From contig NZ_RKHR01000011.1 of assembly GCF_003752585.1 (NCBI RefSeq), positions 1 to 64,000 on the forward strand: a stretch of DNA of 64,000 nucleotides. Direction: 5' to 3'. This document shows positions 1 to 9,105 of the stretch, in pieces. The stretch is from Sinobacterium caligoides (lineage in GTDB: Bacteria; Pseudomonadota; Gammaproteobacteria; Pseudomonadales; Sinobacteriaceae). The notes under the pieces are model-generated. The model did no database searches and was not told where the DNA came from. It saw nothing but the letters and a program-made list of their open reading frames with translations. The stretch's first letter is position 1. The number at the start of each line of letters is the position of its first letter. The position numbers and the translations under genes were made by a program.

Positions 1-223
1 CGTAACATCTTCTGACAGAGCATATCTTCTTGCGAAGCCGCTCAATGTCGGGCTGCGTATTCTACTGAATCGCAACCTGGTGTCAACGGTTATTTGCAGA
101 TAAACCAATAAATCATCAGAGATCAACAAAGCAGATGTCAACACGAACAAAATGGTCGTCGTGTCGACTATATACATAACCCCCTATGCAACCACAACAA
201 GCCACTACCACCTAACAGATTAG

Positions 224-1504
224 CTATGCATTCAGCATTTTTCTAACTGTCGCCAACTTTACGCAAACGACAAATATTGCCATCGCCTGCTCAATCTCTT
301 CCAGAGAGGGGTAGCTCGGGGCAAGACGAATATTTGCGTCCTTCGGGTCATGGCCGTAAGGGAACGTCGCGCCCGCAGGCGTCAACTTAACGCCTGCGTC
401 GGCTGCCATCGCTACAATCTGCTTAGCCAGACCAGGCTCGCTATCAAAGGAAACGAAATACCCCCCTTGTGGCTTTAACCAAGACGCAATACCACTTCCC
501 GCCAAACCCTCGATCAAATACTTTTCAACAATGTCAAAGCGAGGCTTTAAAATTGCAGCATGCTGCGTCATATGCGCCTTAAAACCCGTCGCATCTTTCA
601 GCAGGTTGATGTGACGCTGCTGATTAAGCTTATCCGGCCCGATAGAACTAAAACCCAAATGACGCTTAAAAGCAGCCAAATTAGAAGACGAGGCCGCCAT
701 AAAGGCAACGCCGGCACCAGCAAAAGTTACTTTTGAGGTCGACCCAAAGATCAACACACTATCCTCTGTGCCATGCTTTTTCGCCGAAACGAAAACATCC
801 GCCAACTCCTTCGCCTCATCATCTAGAATATGGACCGCATAAGCGTTATCCCAGAATACACGGAAGTTATTACCAGCAATACCTGCAAGAGCAGCAATAC
901 GATCAACAACCTCATCAGAATAGACACAGCCCGTCGGATTGGAAAAGCGCGGCACACACCAGATACCCTTGATCATAGGATCTGCCTTAATGAGCGATTC
1001 CACCTCATCCATTAACGGCCCATTCTCGTCCATCGCCACAGGGATCATCTTGATTCCTAGGTGCTCACAAACGGAGAAGTGGCGATCATAACCCGGCACC
1101 GGGCAGATAAACTTCACCTCTCCCGACTCTTGATTCCAGGCACTCCCTTCACCGCCCAAGCCAAACTGCAAAGCAAATAAGGCGCTCTGATACATCAAGG
1201 TCAGGCTCGAGTTACCGCCAATCAAGATACGCGATACATCGATGGAAAACGTTTCAGCAAACAAACGTTTCATACCGGGAATGCCATCCAGACCACCATA
1301 GTTCCGAAGGTCGACCCCTTCCTCGCTAATATAGTTACCCGCCAATATACCGTCGAGCGAGCTCGACAACTCAACCTGTTCCGTAGAGGGCTTTCCTCGG
1401 GTTAGGTCTAAGCTAAGTCCTGATGACTGATGGGCTTGATATTGCTGTGCCAATTCTGCTTCTGCAGCCTCTAACTGTGCACGGGAGGCGCTCTGGAAAT
1501 TCAA
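224..1504 (-). CDS. Class Ic aspartate aminotransferase (PLP-dependent)
   Basis: A 426-residue fold-type I PLP enzyme. The N-terminal LDLTRGKPS motif (about residues 32-40) is characteristic of the class Ic aspartate aminotransferases first defined in Corynebacterium, not of the usual AspC/TyrB type. The NPTG loop is at 189-192, the cofactor-pairing D219-N220 follows, and the PLP lysine is K258 in GSTSKVTFAG. It is expected to interconvert aspartate/2-oxoglutarate and oxaloacetate/glutamate in the cytoplasm. It is transcribed leftward and separated from yebC by about 200 nt containing the yebC terminator, so it is probably its own transcription unit. The family call is firm; substrate preference is inferred from the family. 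Confidence 0.85.
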   Translation of the reverse strand: MNFQSASRAQLEAAEAELAQQYQAHQSSGLSLDLTRGKPSTEQVELSSSLDGILAGNYISEEGVDLRNYGGLDGIPGMKRLFAETFSIDVSRILIGGNSSLTLMYQSALFALQFGLGGEGSAWNQESGEVKFICPVPGYDRHFSVCEHLGIKMIPVAMDENGPLMDEVESLIKADPMIKGIWCVPRFSNPTGCVYSDEVVDRIAALAGIAGNNFRVFWDNAYAVHILDDEAKELADVFVSAKKHGTEDSVLIFGSTSKVTFAGAGVAFMAASSSNLAAFKRHLGFSSIGPDKLNQQRHINLLKDATGFKAHMTQHAAILKPRFDIVEKYLIEGLAGSGIASWLKPQGGYFVSFDSEPGLAKQIVAMAADAGVKLTPAGATFPYGHDPKDANIRLAPSYPSLEEIEQAMAIFVVCVKLATVRKMLNA

Positions 1505-1650
1505 GATAGTATCCTCGGGTAGGTATTAACTGATCAACTGCTCGCCTGAAGCGGCGACTCGGCTCTTTGCGGCCCAATTCGAGCGCCATTATAGCGACAT
1601 CGAAATAGACTGACATCATAAAAATATCAAGCTAAGGCCATTTCTATCCC

Positions 1651-1691
1651 CTCAAAACAACAAAACCCGCAACAATCGCTTGTCGCGGGCT
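1651..1691 (-). terminator. Rho-independent terminator after yebC
   Basis: On the minus strand the stem CCCGC/GCGGG, extended by ACA/TGT around one mismatch (1666-1689), is followed by a T-rich run (complement of 1651-1665). It lies just downstream of the yebC stop at 1708. Confidence 0.7.
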
Positions 1692-1707
1692 AGAGCTAAC
1701 ATCGTAT

Positions 1708-2460
1708 TTAGTCCTGCGCCAGCTGCTCCATCACTTCCGGCGAGAAACTGGCATTGCTATAAACGTTCTGCACATCATCCAAGTCTTCGAGCATATCCAA
1801 CAACCCCAACACCTTGCGGGCGGAATCCACGTTCTGCTCTTCCGTCATCGATGGCACCATTGCGACGTCAGCCTGTTCAGGCTCAAGCCCTCCAGCAACG
1901 AGGGCATCTTTTACCGTCAAGAAATCCTCGAAGGCGGTAACCACATCGATCGAACCATCATCATGGGCGACGACATCTTCCGCACCGGCCTCCAGAGCAA
2001 TGTCCATCACGGTCTCTTCGTCGGTCACGCCCGGCGCGAAACTAATCTCCCCCTTACGATCAAATAAGTAGGCAACAGACCCCCCGGTACCCAGCTGCCC
2101 GCCGCGCTTACTAAAAGCATGACGCACCTCCGCAACCGTGCGATTCTTGTTGTCGGTCATAGTCTCTACCAGCACCGCCACACCACCAGGAGCACGCCCC
2201 TCGTAGGTGATCTCGACCATGTCAGCACCCTCTCCGGTGCCAGCACCACGAGCTACCGCACGATCAATAGTGTCGCGCGTCATGTTAGCCGCCAACGCTT
2301 TCTCGACAACGGCGCGCAGACGTGCATTATCGGCGACATCGGCACCACCTTTAGCGGCAACAACAATCTCACGAATAATACGCGTAAAGATCTTACCTCG
2401 TTTAGCATCTTGAGCCGCCTTGCGGTGCTTGATGTTCGCAAACTTGCTATGACCCGCCAC
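1708..2460 (-). CDS. yebC: YebC/PmpR-family protein
   Basis: A 250-residue protein opening with [23 protein letters not shown], the hallmark start of the YebC/PmpR family (TACO1 in mitochondria). The length matches E. coli YebC (about 246). Members bind DNA as transcription regulators and have been linked to translation at difficult proline stretches; the role here is not shown by the sequence. It begins 2 nt after the aspS stop codon, so the two are almost certainly co-transcribed and probably translationally coupled. In many gammaproteobacteria yebC lies beside ruvC; no ruvC is seen here. Confidence 0.95.
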   Translation of the reverse strand: MAGHSKFANIKHRKAAQDAKRGKIFTRIIREIVVAAKGGADVADNARLRAVVEKALAANMTRDTIDRAVARGAGTGEGADMVEITYEGRAPGGVAVLVETMTDNKNRTVAEVRHAFSKRGGQLGTGGSVAYLFDRKGEISFAPGVTDEETVMDIALEAGAEDVVAHDDGSIDVVTAFEDFLTVKDALVAGGLEPEQADVAMVPSMTEEQNVDSARKVLGLLDMLEDLDDVQNVYSNASFSPEVMEQLAQD

Positions 2461-2462
2461 GT

Positions 2463-4232
2463 TTACTCTCCCGCTTTTTCTTCTTCGCGCAGCTTAATAC
2501 TCAGCTCGCGCAACTGCTGACTTGACACCTCACCAGGCGCCTTCGTCATCAAACAGCCCGCAGACTGCGTCTTAGGAAACGCAATGACATCACGAATCGA
2601 CTCGCTACCTGTCATCAACATGACAATACGATCCAAGCCAAAGGCTAGACCGCCGTGCGGTGGCGCACCAAACTGAAGAGCATCAAGAAGGAAACCAAAC
2701 TTCTCTTCCGCCTCTTCGTCACTAATACCCAAGACCTTAAAGACCGTTTTCTGCATCTCTTGATCGTGGATACGAATAGAACCACCACCTAGCTCGCAAC
2801 CGTTTAATACCATATCGTAAGCAATTGACAATGCCTCGCCCGGGTTTGCGATAAGCTCCTCCGGAGAGCAAGCCGGCGCGGTAAAGGGATGGTGCAGCGA
2901 AGTCCAACCGCTATCCGTTTCCTCAAACATCGGGAAGTCGACAACCCATAGCGGCGCCCACTCTGCCGTGTAGAGATCGAGATCCTCACCGAGCTTGCAA
3001 CGTAGCGCACCGAGAGCTTCGTTGACGATCTTCGCCTTATCCGCACCAAAGAAGACAATGTCGCCATCGGCAACGTCTAATCGCTCCATTAGCTGCAGCA
3101 CGATTTCATCCGGCATGAACTTAATAATCGGAGACTGTAGCCCTTCAATACCTTTTGCTAACTCGTTGACCTTAATCCAGGCCAAACCTTTAGCGCCATA
3201 AATGCTGACAAACTTCGTATAACCATCGATAAGCTTGCGCGAGATACTCGCACCACCCGGCACCTTCAGCGCCGCAACGCGCCCCTTAGGATCGCTGGCA
3301 GGACCGTTAAAGACCTTGAAATCAACTTGACGCATCAAGTCATCGACGTCAACCAGCTCGAGTGGAATACGCATATCCGGCTTATCAGAGCCAAATCGGG
3401 CCATCGCCTCTGCGAAAGGCATGCGTGGAATGCTGCCGAGCTCAACACCGAGGACACTTTTGAACAAGTCGCAGATCATCTCTTCGGTGAGCGACATAAT
3501 GCTCTCTTGATCAACAAAAGAAGCCTCAATATCAATCTGGGTAAATTCAGGCTGACGATCAGCGCGCAGATCCTCGTCACGGAAACACTTAGCAATTTGG
3601 TAATAACGATCAAAACCCGAAACCATTAATAGCTGCTTGAATAGCTGCGGTGATTGCGGCAGCGCGAAAAACTTGCCTTCATGGGTACGACTAGGCACCA
3701 AGTAATCACGCGCTCCCTCTGGGGTAGCGCGAGTTAAAATTGGTGTTTCAATATCAAGAAAGCCATTACCTTCAAGAGAGCTACGTATAGCCGAAGTGAT
3801 TTTAGCGCGCAGACGCAGCTTATCCTGCATCTCTTGGCGGCGTAGATCCACGTAGCGGTACTTCAAGCGGATGTCTTCGCCAACATTCTTATCTTCTAGC
3901 GGAAACGGTGGTGTTGCCGCCACATTGAGAATTTCCAGCTCTTTACCAAGCACCTCAATTTCACCGGTCTTCATGCCAGGATTGACGGTGCCTTCAAAGC
4001 GGGCACGAACACGCCCCGTTACTTTTAGTACGTACTCACTGCGAACCTTGTTAGCGCGCTCGAAATGCTCTTGAGTATCGGGGTCGAAGACCACTTGCAC
4101 GACACCTTCACGATCACGCATATCAAGAAAAATCACACCACCGTGGTCACGACGACGATCAACCCAGCCGCACAGTGTTACGGTTTCATCAATATGTTCT
4201 GAACGAACATCACCACAGTAATGGCTGCGCAT
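2463..4232 (-). CDS. aspS: Aspartyl-tRNA synthetase
   Basis: A bacterial-type class II synthetase of 589 residues, close to E. coli AspRS (590). It has the N-terminal anticodon-binding OB fold ([14 protein letters not shown]), the motif 2 region ([19 protein letters not shown]), the bacterial GAD insertion and the motif 3 segment [13 protein letters not shown] near the C-terminus. The frame stays open to 4259, but I start at the internal ATG (4232): it matches the family N-terminus MRSHYCGDV and has AGGAAG about 8 nt upstream. It charges tRNA-Asp in the cytoplasm; whether it also misacylates tRNA-Asn cannot be judged here. Operon with yebC. Confidence 0.96.
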   Translation of the reverse strand: MRSHYCGDVRSEHIDETVTLCGWVDRRRDHGGVIFLDMRDREGVVQVVFDPDTQEHFERANKVRSEYVLKVTGRVRARFEGTVNPGMKTGEIEVLGKELEILNVAATPPFPLEDKNVGEDIRLKYRYVDLRRQEMQDKLRLRAKITSAIRSSLEGNGFLDIETPILTRATPEGARDYLVPSRTHEGKFFALPQSPQLFKQLLMVSGFDRYYQIAKCFRDEDLRADRQPEFTQIDIEASFVDQESIMSLTEEMICDLFKSVLGVELGSIPRMPFAEAMARFGSDKPDMRIPLELVDVDDLMRQVDFKVFNGPASDPKGRVAALKVPGGASISRKLIDGYTKFVSIYGAKGLAWIKVNELAKGIEGLQSPIIKFMPDEIVLQLMERLDVADGDIVFFGADKAKIVNEALGALRCKLGEDLDLYTAEWAPLWVVDFPMFEETDSGWTSLHHPFTAPACSPEELIANPGEALSIAYDMVLNGCELGGGSIRIHDQEMQKTVFKVLGISDEEAEEKFGFLLDALQFGAPPHGGLAFGLDRIVMLMTGSESIRDVIAFPKTQSAGCLMTKAPGEVSSQQLRELSIKLREEEKAGE

Positions 4233-4316
4233 AACAATCTTCCTGTATTGGGGCCTCAAGTGGGCCTACCATAATAATTACGACCTCAGCAGGTCGCTAT
4301 AAGCTTCAAATTTTGA

Positions 4317-4544
4317 TTACTCGCCCGAGGAACCGCTATCACCGGCGAGGTTTTTCTTACTACCTGTTTTAAAATCTGTCTCGTACCAACCATCGCCTTT
4401 AAGGCGAAAGGCAGCTGCCGAGATAACTTTCTTCAGTTCAGGATTCGCACAGCTGGGACAATCTGTTAACGGCGCATCGCTCATCTTCTGCAATGCTTCT
4501 AACTGATGCCCACACGACTGACACTGGTATTCATAGATTGGCAT
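4317..4544 (-). CDS. FmdB-type zinc ribbon protein
   Basis: A small protein of 75 residues starting MPIYEYQCQSCGH. Two CxxC pairs (CQSC and CPSC) form a zinc ribbon typical of the FmdB/CxxC_CxxC_SSSS regulatory family. The C-terminal tail is rich in Gly and Ser (AGDSGSSGE), also typical. I place the start at the second in-frame ATG (4544), which fits the family and is preceded by a G-rich ribosome site; an upstream ATG would add five residues. This gene commonly lies directly upstream of aspS in Pseudomonas relatives, as it does here. Its function is unknown; FmdB was named as a putative regulator of formamidase. Confidence 0.88.
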   Translation of the reverse strand: MPIYEYQCQSCGHQLEALQKMSDAPLTDCPSCANPELKKVISAAAFRLKGDGWYETDFKTGSKKNLAGDSGSSGE

Positions 4545-4705
4545 ATTACCCCCGCACAAACTCTGCTACTCAACGACATCTAGCACATCACTAAGAACAG
4601 GGAAAGAAAAGCGAAGCATTATACCCGATGATGGGTGTAAGGATAAACAGAGAGGAGGAAAATAGTATCAACAGGTAAAGGATGACATGTTGAAAGAGGT
4701 GCGCA

Positions 4706-4728
4706 TTGCGGCGGTATTAGCGCCGCAA
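4706..4728. other. Perfect 8-bp hairpin downstream of the HU-like gene
   Basis: TTGCGGCG (4706-4713) and CGCCGCAA (4721-4728) pair around a 7-nt loop, 35 nt past the HU-like stop codon. There is no strong U-tract on either strand, so it may be a weak terminator or a 3' UTR stabilising stem. The rest of 4545-4762 shows nothing recognisable. Confidence 0.4.
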
Positions 4729-4762
4729 CCATCGTCAAACAGTGACTAGCAACGTTGTAAAA

Positions 4763-5119
4763 TCAGTTGTTAGCGAACTCTTTGAGCTTCTTCAGTGGGC
4801 GTACCTTAACGGCAACCGACGCAGGCTTGGCAGCAAAAGTTGCCTCTTCGCCAGTAAAAGGGTTGATGCCCTTACGCGCTTTCTTCGCCGGCTTCTTCAC
4901 AGTAACGATCTTCATCAGACCGGGAACAGTAAATTCACCAACGGAACGTTTCTTGGTTGAGCGCTCAATAAGAATATCCAACTCTTCAAATACAGCTGCA
5001 ACTTGCTTCTTAGTCAGCTCTGTATTTTCAGCGATCTCAGAGAAAATCTGAGCCTTAGTCATCTTTTCTTTTAGCGCGGTCATCTTACGCTTAGGTGCTG
5101 CGGCTTTTTTAGTGGCCAT
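4763..5119 (-). CDS. HU/IHF-family DNA-binding protein
   Basis: A 118-residue basic protein. An N-terminal Lys/Ala-rich arm (MATKKAAAPKRK) of about 18 residues precedes an HU/IHF-like fold: helix-rich first half (TKAQIFSEIAENTELTKKQVA), then a beta-arm region with VPGLMKIVTVKKPAKKARKG and NPFTGEEATFAAKPASVAVKVRPL. Ordinary HU is about 90 residues, so this belongs to the longer histone-like subgroup seen in Pseudomonas and relatives. It is predicted to bind and bend DNA as a nucleoid protein. It stands alone leftward, with its own likely promoter and a long leader. Confidence 0.85.
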   Translation of the reverse strand: MATKKAAAPKRKMTALKEKMTKAQIFSEIAENTELTKKQVAAVFEELDILIERSTKKRSVGEFTVPGLMKIVTVKKPAKKARKGINPFTGEEATFAAKPASVAVKVRPLKKLKEFANN

Positions 5120-5271
5120 AATGAGACGGAGTCCTGTTTATTTTGAAAGAGTGCGAGAGGTTCACTGCAAACTGCAGACAAACATTCTCATCCACCCCGA
5201 TAAAGCCGACGCTTAATCTTTGATAAAACTGTAAACATGAGTAAACCTCAGGTTTTACAGGGCTGAGTAAC

Positions 5272-5300
5272 GATATATCGCATAAAAACACATGTTTCAA
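5272..5300 (-). promoter_or_regulatory. Candidate sigma-70 promoter of the HU-like gene
   Basis: On the minus strand TTGAAA (5295-5300) and TATATC (5272-5277) are 17 bp apart, a good -35/-10 spacing with 4-5 of 6 matches each. Initiation near 5265 would give a leader of roughly 145 nt before the start at 5119. The leader carries AT-rich inverted sequences (CTGTAAAAC with GTTTACAG at about 5229-5260). Confidence 0.5.
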
Positions 5301-5352
5301 GCACTTTCTGAATCTAACCCGGCGTTTTTTGCGTTAACCCTTAAAAAAGCCT

Positions 5353-5787
5353 CTAAATCGCTACAAAACCAGGTAGACGAGCCAACAGTGAGAGTTTTCC
5401 CGCTAGCCCCTCAGCATCTTCTCGAGTGAACGGTTGTGCTGGTTTCGCCCCCCAAACAGGACCTGGCCAGGCCGCATCGTTTTTGAAGCGCGCGATATGG
5501 TGAAGATGAAGTTGTGGAACCATATTACCCAGTGCCGCGACATTAATTTTATCGGCACCAAAGGTGGAGCTTAACCAAGCGGAGAAAGCAATTGACTCCT
5601 TATGCAACAGCAATTGATCTGACTCATCCAGCTCGAAGGCCTCGCGAATGCCGTTTCTACGTGGCACCAGAATAAACCACGGGTAATGAGCATCATTCAT
5701 CATCAGCACCCTACAAAGCGGAAAATCACCGAGATGAATGCAGTCTCTCGCTAACTCAGCGGCCAGTTGAAACGGTTTTTGCTCCAT
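5353..5787 (-). CDS. HIT-family nucleotide-binding hydrolase
   Basis: A 144-residue histidine-triad protein. The motif NMVPQLHLHHIARF gives the QxHxH variant of the triad, in which Gln replaces the first His; this is common in the short proteobacterial branch of the family. Also visible are the WFILVPRR beta-strand and a D-rich first half. Such proteins hydrolyse or bind nucleotide conjugates (AMP-X), but the substrate is unknown here. The open frame extends to 5826; I choose the ATG at 5787 because GAGGT sits 8 nt upstream. It is divergent from proS with under 90 nt between the start codons. Confidence 0.85.
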   Translation of the reverse strand: MEQKPFQLAAELARDCIHLGDFPLCRVLMMNDAHYPWFILVPRRNGIREAFELDESDQLLLHKESIAFSAWLSSTFGADKINVAALGNMVPQLHLHHIARFKNDAAWPGPVWGAKPAQPFTREDAEGLAGKLSLLARLPGFVAI

Positions 5788-5874
5788 TGTCTTTACCTCA
5801 AGCTTGTGCTGTGGCGGTAATGCCACGTAAAATCGTTACCCAATCCATTTTGCACCACTCGGGTAGATGAATCC

Positions 5875-7617
5875 ATGCGCGCAAGCCAAACACTTATTGC
5901 CACCGTTAAAGAAACCCCAGCAGACGCCGAAGTCATCAGCCATCAACTGATGATCCGCGCGGGCCTTGTTCGTAAACTCGCCTCCGGTCTTTACACCTGG
6001 TTACCTGCCGGATTAAAAGTCCTGCGCAATGTCGAGCGCATTGTTCGCGAGGAAATGGATCGCAGCGGCGCCATGGAAGTACTCATGCCGGTAGTGCAAC
6101 CGGCCGAACTCTGGCAAGAAACCGGGCGCTGGCAGAAGTATGGTTCAGAGCTGTGCCGCCTCCACGATCGCCACGGCCGAGAATTTTGCCTTGGGCCAAC
6201 ACATGAAGAGGTCATCACCGACCTCATCCGCAATGAAATTAATAGCTACAAACAGCTGCCCGCCAACTTCTATCAGATTCAAACCAAGTTTCGCGATGAA
6301 GTTCGCCCACGTTTCGGTCTCATGCGCGGTCGTGAATTTACCATGAAGGACGCCTACTCCTTCCACGCCGACGAGCAGTGCCTAGAACAAACCTATCAAT
6401 CCATGTACGACACCTATACGCGCATTTTTACTCGTCTAGGTCTCGACTTCCGCGCTGTTATTGCCGATACAGGCTCCATTGGCGGTAACGCCTCGCATGA
6501 GTTTCATGTACTCGCCGCTTCTGGCGAAGATGACATCGCCTTCAGTGATAGCAGTGACTATGCGGCCAACGTCGAGATGGCCGAGGCCATAGCACCACAA
6601 GGTGAGCGAGCCCCTGCTGGCGATAAACTCAGCGAAGTTGCCACTCCGGGCGCACATAGCATCGCCGACGTTACCGAGCTGCTTAAGATCGACAGTACAC
6701 AGACAGTGAAAACGCTGATCGTATTGGGTCAGCAACCCATCGACGAGAAAGGGCAGGCTATCGGTGAGCAGCTACTCGTCGCTCTAGTTGTCCGTGGCGA
6801 CCACCAACTTAATGAGATTAAGGCCGAAAAATGTAGCGCCATCGCCAGCCCACTCACCCTGGCCAGCGATGAACAGATCAAGCAACAGATCGGCTGCGCA
6901 CCCGGCTCAATCGGCCCTGTCGGCCTCGAACTGGAAACCATTGTCGACCGCAGTGCCGCCCACTGCAGCAACTTTGTCTGTGGCGCCAATCGTGACGGCT
7001 ACCACTTGCTGAACGTTAACTGGGAGCGCGATCTCCCCCTCGCTCGTATCGAAGACCTTCGTGACGTCGTCGCCGGTGACCCTAGCCCCTGCGGCCAAGG
7101 TGTCCTCGACATCAAGCGAGGCATCGAGGTCGGCCACATATTCCAACTTGGTACAACCTACTCAGAGGCGATGAACGCCACCGTGCTTGACCAGAACGGC
7201 AAGCAGGTTGTGATGAAAATGGGTTGTTACGGCATTGGCGTATCCCGAATCGTCGCCGCCGCGATCGAGCAAAACTATGACGACAAAGGCATCATCTGGC
7301 CGACCTCTATCGCACCCTATCAAGTGGCTATTGTCGGGTTGAACAACCACAAGTCTGCGGCCGTAACTGAAGCTTGTGAGGCACTCTATCGCCAGCTGAG
7401 TGAGCAAGGTATCGAGGTCCTGTTCGACGACCGTAAGGAGCGCCCTGGCATCAAGTTCGCCGACATGGAGCTCATGGGCATCCCACACCGAATCGTCATT
7501 GGTGATCGCGGTTTGAAAGAGGGCATGGTCGAATACAAAGGGCGCGGCGATAGCGACAATCAAGATATAGCGCTCGCACAAGCCTTCGACACCATCATCG
7601 ATAAGCTCGCTATTTAA
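5875..7617 (+). CDS. proS: Prolyl-tRNA synthetase (bacterial type)
   Basis: A class II synthetase of 580 residues (E. coli 572). Landmarks: [25 protein letters not shown] at the N-terminus, the motif 2 segment [17 protein letters not shown], a central insertion (about 225-400) corresponding to the editing (INS) domain that clears Ala-tRNA-Pro, motif 3 around [12 protein letters not shown], and a C-terminal anticodon-binding domain. It charges tRNA-Pro in the cytoplasm. The stop codon overlaps the next start by one base (TAATG), so the following transglycosylase is probably translationally coupled. Confidence 0.97.
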   Translation: MRASQTLIATVKETPADAEVISHQLMIRAGLVRKLASGLYTWLPAGLKVLRNVERIVREEMDRSGAMEVLMPVVQPAELWQETGRWQKYGSELCRLHDRHGREFCLGPTHEEVITDLIRNEINSYKQLPANFYQIQTKFRDEVRPRFGLMRGREFTMKDAYSFHADEQCLEQTYQSMYDTYTRIFTRLGLDFRAVIADTGSIGGNASHEFHVLAASGEDDIAFSDSSDYAANVEMAEAIAPQGERAPAGDKLSEVATPGAHSIADVTELLKIDSTQTVKTLIVLGQQPIDEKGQAIGEQLLVALVVRGDHQLNEIKAEKCSAIASPLTLASDEQIKQQIGCAPGSIGPVGLELETIVDRSAAHCSNFVCGANRDGYHLLNVNWERDLPLARIEDLRDVVAGDPSPCGQGVLDIKRGIEVGHIFQLGTTYSEAMNATVLDQNGKQVVMKMGCYGIGVSRIVAAAIEQNYDDKGIIWPTSIAPYQVAIVGLNNHKSAAVTEACEALYRQLSEQGIEVLFDDRKERPGIKFADMELMGIPHRIVIGDRGLKEGMVEYKGRGDSDNQDIALAQAFDTIIDKLAI

Positions 7618-8192
7618 TGCTACGCAGGATCATCATCACGGCGACACTACTACTTAGTGGCGCCGTTTTTTCTGCCACCCCGCCAGCAGAGGAGCACGAG
7701 GCACTTTCTCGTTTTTTAAAGCAGTCGCTGCACAACGCTCACAGCTTTGAAGACAAGTTTGACGCCGAGGTCTGGCTAATGACCATGCAGCAACCACTGA
7801 GTCGCTACATTAAAGACCCTGCCGAGCGCATCGACCTGCTGAAGAAGGTCCACGCAGAAGCCACCCGTGCCGGTGTACCCCCCGACCTCGTTCTCGCGCT
7901 TATCGAGATCGAAAGTCATTTCAAGCGTTTCGCAATATCTCGAGTCGGCGCCCAGGGAATGATGCAAGTTATGCCCTTCTGGAAAAATGAGATTGGTCGT
8001 GCAGATGACAATCTGACCAGTATAGACACCAACCTACGCTACGGCTGCACTATCTTAAAGTTCTACATCGATAGAGAGAAAGGTCGCCTCGCCCCTGCCT
8101 TAGCTCGCTACAACGGCAGCTATGGCAGACGAATATACAGTGACAAGGTATTAGCGGTATGGAACAGGCACTGGTACGGACCGCCTTTCTAA
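7617..8192 (+). CDS. Periplasmic lytic transglycosylase (SLT domain)
   Basis: A 191-residue protein. An N-terminal signal sequence (hydrophobic 4-20, cleavage plausible after FSA) precedes an SLT domain. The catalytic glutamate is E99 in the ALIEIESHF motif, followed by GAQGMMQVMPFW (111-122) and ARYNGSYG near the C-terminus, all signature elements of the soluble lytic transglycosylase fold. It is predicted to cleave the MurNAc-GlcNAc bond with formation of 1,6-anhydroMurNAc in the periplasm. The start codon shares one base with the proS stop. It converges with the downstream cNMP-fold gene, and their last 4 nt overlap. Confidence 0.9.
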   Translation: MLRRIIITATLLLSGAVFSATPPAEEHEALSRFLKQSLHNAHSFEDKFDAEVWLMTMQQPLSRYIKDPAERIDLLKKVHAEATRAGVPPDLVLALIEIESHFKRFAISRVGAQGMMQVMPFWKNEIGRADDNLTSIDTNLRYGCTILKFYIDREKGRLAPALARYNGSYGRRIYSDKVLAVWNRHWYGPPF

Positions 8193-8860
8193 GGCTCGCC
8201 TAGCTGTGGTCTACCGCCCAGATAAGCCGGCTGGGTATCGCTATTCCACGCAATCAATATCTCCGCTAACGCTAACACTTGCTCGACCAAGGCCTGCAAT
8301 TCCTGAAGACCACCACGAGCCCCTCGGTAAAGCGGCAGCGCAATGATCTTTGCCACCAACGGGTGTTCTGGACAAGCCATTCGATGCTTTTCCAACTTCC
8401 AGCGAACAGAGTCAGTCATCATACGATAAAAAGCTAGCTTGGTTTCCTGAGAGATCGGGTAATCATCCTCTAACCTGCCGAAGCAACTCGCATCACAGGC
8501 AAAGAGAGCAATGCCACCACCACTGTCCGCGCTACAGACCGTTGCCTGCCGCTCACTATTGCCGATCAGCGCCAGATCACCAAACATCTCGCCTGGTAAC
8601 ACCTGACCAATAGATGACTCGCCCGCTTGCAACCCCGGATAGACAAGCAACTCCCCTCGTAACAAGAAATACAACCACGTGCTCTTGTCACCACGCCGCA
8701 ATATCACCTCATTACTGTCCATTTCCACCAGGCGACAACAGTGCATTAGCTCCTTAAACTGCGCCTGGCTACGCTGCTTAACGCCCCTAAAAAATGGCAG
8801 GCGCAGCAATATCCCATCTAGCTCTATGTTCGACAACTGGTCTATCGTTTTAATCTGCAT
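8189..8860 (-). CDS. Cyclic-nucleotide-binding-fold protein without DNA-binding domain
   Basis: A 223-residue protein. Residues about 15-130 form a cNMP-binding beta-roll: VILRRGDKSTWLYFLLRGEL, then GQVLPGEMFGDLALIGNSERQATV. The phosphate-cassette arginine is present (SERQATV), but the ribose-contacting Glu expected in FGE is Asp (FGD), so true cAMP binding is uncertain. The C-terminal half is helical and shows no helix-turn-helix, so it is not a complete Crp/Fnr regulator. The extreme C-terminus overlaps the convergent transglycosylase gene by 4 nt. The fold is clear; role and ligand are unknown. Confidence 0.8.
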   Translation of the reverse strand: MQIKTIDQLSNIELDGILLRLPFFRGVKQRSQAQFKELMHCCRLVEMDSNEVILRRGDKSTWLYFLLRGELLVYPGLQAGESSIGQVLPGEMFGDLALIGNSERQATVCSADSGGGIALFACDASCFGRLEDDYPISQETKLAFYRMMTDSVRWKLEKHRMACPEHPLVAKIIALPLYRGARGGLQELQALVEQVLALAEILIAWNSDTQPAYLGGRPQLGEP

Positions 8861-9105
8861 CTGCTACGCTTTCTTGTTCTAAGAATATCAAGATAACAAT
8901 TAAACCGATAAAAGGCCTACTAAGCAATTTTATATCATCACTCTAGCCCCGTTAAAATTTGCGCCAGTGCTCAATTATTGCCTTATTATAGCTTTACTAT
9001 TGTGTAAAAAACTGGATTATAGTATTTGGCAGGTAAGGAATATGGCGCCAATACAATAATAACAAGAATCTGCACTGCAGTAGCGTGCAGCTCCAAGGAT
9101 ATGCG

